Shown: piece after piece, positions 38,813 through 41,843 of the stretch | Position numbering within the stretch: the first letter of the stretch is position 1 | How the letters are laid out: every line of letters begins with the position of its first letter | NCBI GenBank assembly: GCA_038323965.1 | Contig: JBBQHM010000007.1 | Coordinates: 1 to 41,843 of the forward strand | DNA: 41,843 bases | Origin: JBBQHM01 sp038323965 | GTDB taxonomy: Bacteria; Verrucomicrobiota; Verrucomicrobiia; Chthoniobacterales; UBA10450 | Reading direction: 5' to 3' | Program-made: the position numbers and the translations under genes | Notes under the pieces: generated by a model | Seen by the model: only the letters and a program-made list of their open reading frames with translations | The model's database searches: none | Told to the model about the DNA's origin: nothing

Positions 38813-39717
38813 CGGTCCGAACTAAGCTCGAATTTGATATTCACTTCGTAATGGTCGCCATCGCCGAGTCCATTGGGTAACGCGTCCACTTCAGTCACGC
38901 GCTTGCCTACGGCCGAGATCGATTCGTCGACGGCGGAATTCCCCGACGAACGAACAACCTCGAATTTTGTCACGCGTCCGTCGCTTTCAATTCGAAGACG
39001 AACAACCGCCGAAAGCTTTGCGCCCGGAGGGACATTGGCCGTCGGCTGATTCCACTCGCTGTAAAAACGATCGTGCAACATGCTGGCGTACCATCCGAAA
39101 TCCGCAGTGCCGCTTCCGCTGGCGCCCCGGCCGGTTCCGGAACCGGCGGCGGTCCCACGCTTCGTGCTGGCGCCAACTGTTGGCGACGCTGAAGGCAACG
39201 GCGAATCAGCAGGTGCTGCTGCGGGCACCTCGTCCGCCGGTTCATCGATTTCCTTGTCGGGGGTCGGGACGGGTTTAGGCGTTGCTTTAGGAACCGGCTT
39301 TTTCTTCTGAATCTTCGGCGTCGGCTTGGGTGAAGGCTTGGCCGTCGGTTTCGGTGTCGGCGGCGGCTTCGGAGATGGCATCGCGCGTGGAGTCGGAGCC
39401 GGCGTTGGGCGCGGAGTGGGCGTCGGAGTTGGTGTCGGAGTCGCAGTCGGCAACTCGATCTCGCTCCGGGTGCTTAACGCCGGGGGAGGAGTCTCCGCGT
39501 CATGCGCAGACTGCGGCAACGTCGTCGGCGTAGTAGTTGGTTTCGCATTCCCCTGGTCATCGACCTGGGACGCTGCACCGCCGCTCATCCAAAGGACTTT
39601 GCGGTCGGCCGGAACTTCAGAATTTCGACTCCAGCGAATGAGCGCAACGATCGCGATGATATGCAATGCGCCGATCAACACGGCGTTACGCCAGAACGGA
39701 AAGTTCCGCAATTTCAC
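38809..39717 (-). CDS. tonB: TonB family energy transducer
   Basis: TonB links ExbB/ExbD in the inner membrane to outer-membrane receptors. The 302-aa product has a short cytoplasmic tail, one TM helix (AVLIGALHIIAIVALIRWSR), a long Pro/Thr/Lys spacer (residues ~90-170, with TPTPTPTPTPRPTPAPTP and KPTAKPSPKPTPKIQKKK) that can span the periplasm, and a C-terminal TonB-like domain (WNQPTANVPPGAKLSAVVRL, RIESDGRVTKFEVVRSSGN). Overlaps exbD and the M28 gene by four bases on either side. A TolA role is possible because ExbB/ExbD and TolQ/TolR are hard to separate by eye. Confidence 0.88.
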   Translation of the reverse strand: MKLRNFPFWRNAVLIGALHIIAIVALIRWSRNSEVPADRKVLWMSGGAASQVDDQGNAKPTTTPTTLPQSAHDAETPPPALSTRSEIELPTATPTPTPTPTPRPTPAPTPRAMPSPKPPPTPKPTAKPSPKPTPKIQKKKPVPKATPKPVPTPDKEIDEPADEVPAAAPADSPLPSASPTVGASTKRGTAAGSGTGRGASGSGTADFGWYASMLHDRFYSEWNQPTANVPPGAKLSAVVRLRIESDGRVTKFEVVRSSGNSAVDESISAVGKRVTEVDALPNGLGDGDHYEVNIKFELSSDR

Positions 39718-40133
39718 GGAGCAGTCGCGGTTTTTGTGGCGATACCCACCTTGCTGATGTCGGCGCGCTGGATCGCGTCCATCAGCGTCACCAGTTTTTG
39801 CACCGCAAGTTCTTTGTCGGCTCGAATAACGATGGCGACTTCGGGATTCGCGCGCTTCAGCTCGACCAATTTCGCCGTCAAGGTCGTGGGATCGATGACG
39901 TCGCTATTCAATCGGATGACATCGTTTCGATCGAGGGAAACAGATTGAATTTGCGTCTGAGTTACTGGCGAACTCGGTGTGCCGCTGGAAGGGATGATGA
40001 GGTTCGAGCTGTTCTCGAGCAGCGGCGTCGTGATCATGAAAATGATCAGCAGCACGAAGGCTAGATCGAGCAGCGGGGTGACGTTGATCTCCGCGACCGT
40101 TGTCAGGCTATTGCGCTGGGAATAACGTCTCAT
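39714..40133 (-). CDS. exbD: ExbD/TolR biopolymer transport protein
   Basis: The 139-aa product has a cytoplasmic start (MRRYSQRNSLTTVAEINVTP), one transmembrane helix (LLDLAFVLLIIFMITTPLL) preceded by the Asp that carries protons in ExbD/TolR (LLDLAF), and a periplasmic domain with VAIVIRADKELAVQKLVTL. It works with ExbB as a proton-driven motor for TonB. Start overlaps the exbB stop by four bases and stop overlaps tonB by four, so stoichiometric co-translation is likely. TolR is an alternative name. Confidence 0.92.
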   Translation of the reverse strand: MRRYSQRNSLTTVAEINVTPLLDLAFVLLIIFMITTPLLENSSNLIIPSSGTPSSPVTQTQIQSVSLDRNDVIRLNSDVIDPTTLTAKLVELKRANPEVAIVIRADKELAVQKLVTLMDAIQRADISKVGIATKTATAP

Positions 40134-40891
40134 CTGCCGCGACGGAATTCCGTGGGACGTGCGTTATGATCGACGAAGCGATGCTCGAATTCGCTCGCGA
40201 GTTCTGCGGCGAAATTATCCATCTGCACCACCATGGCGCGAATGCTGGTGACGAGAAAGTTGTAGCCAAACATCGCGGGGATCGCGACGCACAGGGCCGT
40301 CACCGTCGTGATTAGCGCGCCGGAAACACCCGGTGCCATCGTCGCCAGATTTGGCGATCCGGCCACAGCGACATCGGTGAATGTGTCCATCACGCCCCAC
40401 ACCGTGCCGAGCAATCCGAGGAAAGGCGCGCCGCTTACTGCCGTTGCCAGCAGAATCATTTGCGATTCGAGTTCGAGCGCGGTTTCGCCGACAGCACGCT
40501 CCATCGCGGCCGTAACCGTGTGCATTTGGGCCGGCGTTACTTTCTCCGCGGTATCGAGTCGTGACCTAAATGTTTCATCAACCTCGGTCGATCCAACGAG
40601 ATGAAAAGCCAGCTCCTGGCAGCCCGCGCGATACACATTGAAAATCGGTGCGCCAGGAAAGCGCGCGTTCTTCTCAAACAAGCGCAATGGCTGGCGATCC
40701 TGCCGGAACGAAGCGTGAAAGCGCGCGCTCTGTTTCCGCGCGAACTGCACCACGCGCATTTTCGTGATCATGATCGACCAGCTGAAAATTGAACCGACCG
40801 CGAGGACGAAAAGTACGGCCTTACCGGCGACGGTCGCGTGCTCAAATGCAAAAAGCAGCCCGCTGGTCGCGAACATCTGGTGAATCATCAT
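40130..40891 (-). CDS. exbB: ExbB/TolQ/MotA-family proton channel protein
   Basis: The 253-aa product has a TM helix near the N terminus (AVLFVLAVGSIFSWSIMITK), a basic cytoplasmic loop, and two more helices in the MotA/TolQ/ExbB region: LLATAVSGAPFLGLLGTVWG with the conserved MDTF and ALITTVTALCVAIPAMFGYN. With ExbD it forms the proton channel powering TonB. Start at 40891 (a second Met at 40888). It lies 48 bases downstream of lgt and begins the four-gene exbB-exbD-tonB-M28 operon. Confidence 0.92.
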   Translation of the reverse strand: MMIHQMFATSGLLFAFEHATVAGKAVLFVLAVGSIFSWSIMITKMRVVQFARKQSARFHASFRQDRQPLRLFEKNARFPGAPIFNVYRAGCQELAFHLVGSTEVDETFRSRLDTAEKVTPAQMHTVTAAMERAVGETALELESQMILLATAVSGAPFLGLLGTVWGVMDTFTDVAVAGSPNLATMAPGVSGALITTVTALCVAIPAMFGYNFLVTSIRAMVVQMDNFAAELASEFEHRFVDHNARPTEFRRGR

Positions 40892-40939
40892 CGGCGCAGC
40901 TGCGGCATTATGTCTGCGCGATCCGCGAAGGGAAAGCTC

Positions 40940-41843
40940 TCAGTGCGCTTCCAGTTTCTTCGGGTAAACCGGTCGCCATTTCGCAGCCACGATGAACCCG
41001 ATTCCGGCAGCAACCAGGAAGAATGAAAGGAATTGTCCCCGCGTGAAAATGCCGACGAGCGGCGCGTCCGGTTCCCGGAAGATTTCCGCGATGATGCGAA
41101 AGACCGAGTAGCAGATAAAAAATATCCCGGTCAACACTCCGTTCGGCTGCCGGGTTCGCGTGCGCGCGAACCACATGATCGCGAAAAGAACCACGCCTTC
41201 GAGGGCGGCCTCGTAAAGCTGCGAGGGATGACGCGGGGTGAGAATCGACCGGAGGGCGTCAACGATGTGCGGGTTGTGACGCGCCCCCTGGATGATCGCA
41301 TCCGCGCTCGTCATCTCCGGGTCGATTTTTCCGCAAAGCTCGAGTGCGCGCGATTCCATCGCACGATCATCGAGAATTTCCTTCGGGAATTGCATCGCCC
41401 ACGAGACCTGGGTCGCACGTCCGTAGAGCTCGCCATTGATAAAATTCGCCATGCGCCCGAGAAAAAGCCCGATCGGTGCGGCGACGACGAGATTGTCACC
41501 GAGATTCGTCCACGAAGTTTTATATCGGCGCGCATAATAAAGGGTGAAAAGAATCAGGCCGATCATGCCGCCGTGACTCGCCATCCCGCCTTCCCAGACC
41601 CGCAGCAGCGAGAGCGGCTCACGAAACATTTCAGGCTTGTAGAACAATGCGTAGCCGAGCCGGCCGCCGAACAAAACGCCGAACAGTGAAGCCCATGTGA
41701 TGAAGTCGCCGGCCTGCGATTCGTTCACGTCGGCATAACCGCGACGTGCCAGCAGTCGCATCATCAGCCAGCCCGCACCGAATGCGCTTACATACGCCAG
41801 CCCGTACCAGCGCGGCCCGACGTTATTCCAAATCCGAAAGAGG
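40940..41843 (-). CDS. lgt: Prolipoprotein diacylglyceryl transferase, 5' end cut by window edge
   Basis: Lgt adds diacylglycerol to the lipobox Cys of prolipoproteins in the inner membrane. The frame stays open through the last base of the window, reading PRWYGLAYVSAFGAGWLMMR upstream of the Met at 41764, so the true N terminus is outside. Visible motifs: FGGRLGYALFY, EGGMASHGGMIGLI with the conserved His, the signature GLFLGRMANFINGELYGR, and RHPSQLYEAALEG. Several membrane helices follow to the C terminus. The insert after the signature (residues with EILDDRAMESRALELCGK) is longer than in E. coli. It lies 48 bases upstream of exbB on the same strand. Confidence 0.94.
   Translation of the reverse strand, partial: LFRIWNNVGPRWYGLAYVSAFGAGWLMMRLLARRGYADVNESQAGDFITWASLFGVLFGGRLGYALFYKPEMFREPLSLLRVWEGGMASHGGMIGLILFTLYYARRYKTSWTNLGDNLVVAAPIGLFLGRMANFINGELYGRATQVSWAMQFPKEILDDRAMESRALELCGKIDPEMTSADAIIQGARHNPHIVDALRSILTPRHPSQLYEAALEGVVLFAIMWFARTRTRQPNGVLTGIFFICYSVFRIIAEIFREPDAPLVGIFTRGQFLSFFLVAAGIGFIVAAKWRPVYPKKLEAH

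Noticed and set aside
39420..39480. Possible CRISPR-like or tandem repeat array
   Set aside because: The periodicity is the Pro-Thr codon repeat of the TonB spacer; no spacer-repeat structure. No CRISPR array was seen anywhere in the window.
39080..39757. Plus-strand open frames rich in Gly/Val over the tonB gene
   Set aside because: They are mirror images of the Pro/Thr-rich linker of TonB (repeated GGNGTN-type codons); no start signal or independent support.

Overview
This 41.8-kb window is a gene-dense, GC-rich piece of a bacterial chromosome from a Gram-negative (diderm) organism. Outer-membrane genes (bamA, an ompH/skp-type chaperone, exbB-exbD-tonB, lgt) set the cell type. A 20S proteasome with a UBact-type ubiquitin-like modifier, together with several families of short palindromic intergenic repeats, points to a soil member of the Verrucomicrobiota, possibly near Chthoniobacterales/Spartobacteria. 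That placement is inference from gene content; no 16S rRNA or phylogeny is available here.

Layout. 1-6.1 kb (+): 3' part of a membrane-bound spermidine-synthase-like protein, bamA, an ompH/skp chaperone, a strong terminator, and a DUF3108 protein. 6.1-9.34 kb (-): the most notable locus, a tight operon in the order UBact modifier, prcB, prcA, N-acetylmuramoyl-L-alanine amidase, peptidoglycan-binding protein. The modifier (58 aa, 9159-9335) is very short and easy to miss; its C terminus is RYRQRTGE and its stop codon abuts the prcB start. 9.4-10.5 kb (+): a LysM protein and a GYF_2-like protein. 10.5-15.9 kb (-): MsbA-like ABC exporter, beta-hydroxyacid dehydrogenase, metallo-beta-lactamase-fold hydrolase with an HTH-like N terminus, lipB, ruvC and a DUF4337 membrane protein. 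16-21.4 kb (+): UvrD/PcrA helicase carrying an in-frame palindromic repeat, a GxxExxY gene enclosed by inverted repeats, malQ, and mdh between two inverted copies of another repeat. 21.6-22.5 kb (-): purC. 22.6-26.6 kb (+): rlmI-like methyltransferase, two coiled-coil membrane proteins, gatC and gatA, followed by tRNA-Thr(CGT) on the minus strand. 26.8-30.5 kb: a second metallo-beta-lactamase-fold hydrolase (-), trpC (+), and a minus-strand trio of tandem-USP, TauE/SafE permease and two-TM protein. 30.7-31.7 kb (+): ferredoxin and thiD. 31.7-34.7 kb (-): rnc, an S41-like protein, purD. 34.8-36.5 kb (+): an uncharacterised protein and an ATP-dependent DNA ligase. 36.5-41.8 kb (-): lgt (cut by the window edge), exbB, exbD, tonB and an M28 peptidase with a membrane domain.

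How the genes work together. Most are core metabolism and envelope genes. The UBact-proteasome operon supplies the modifier and the 20S core, but the partners expected of such a system (ligase, depupylase-like enzyme, ARC/Mpa ATPase) are not in the window, so they must be encoded elsewhere or be absent. The proteasome genes share an operon with peptidoglycan hydrolysis/binding genes. The second theme is repeats: at least seven palindromic or inverted-repeat elements of several families sit at gene boundaries (touching the purC stop and the lipB and rlmI starts, flanking mdh and the GxxExxY gene), and one lies inside uvrD without breaking the frame. I saw no CRISPR array, transposase, integrase, rRNA or prophage, and no gap above about 300 bases without a gene.
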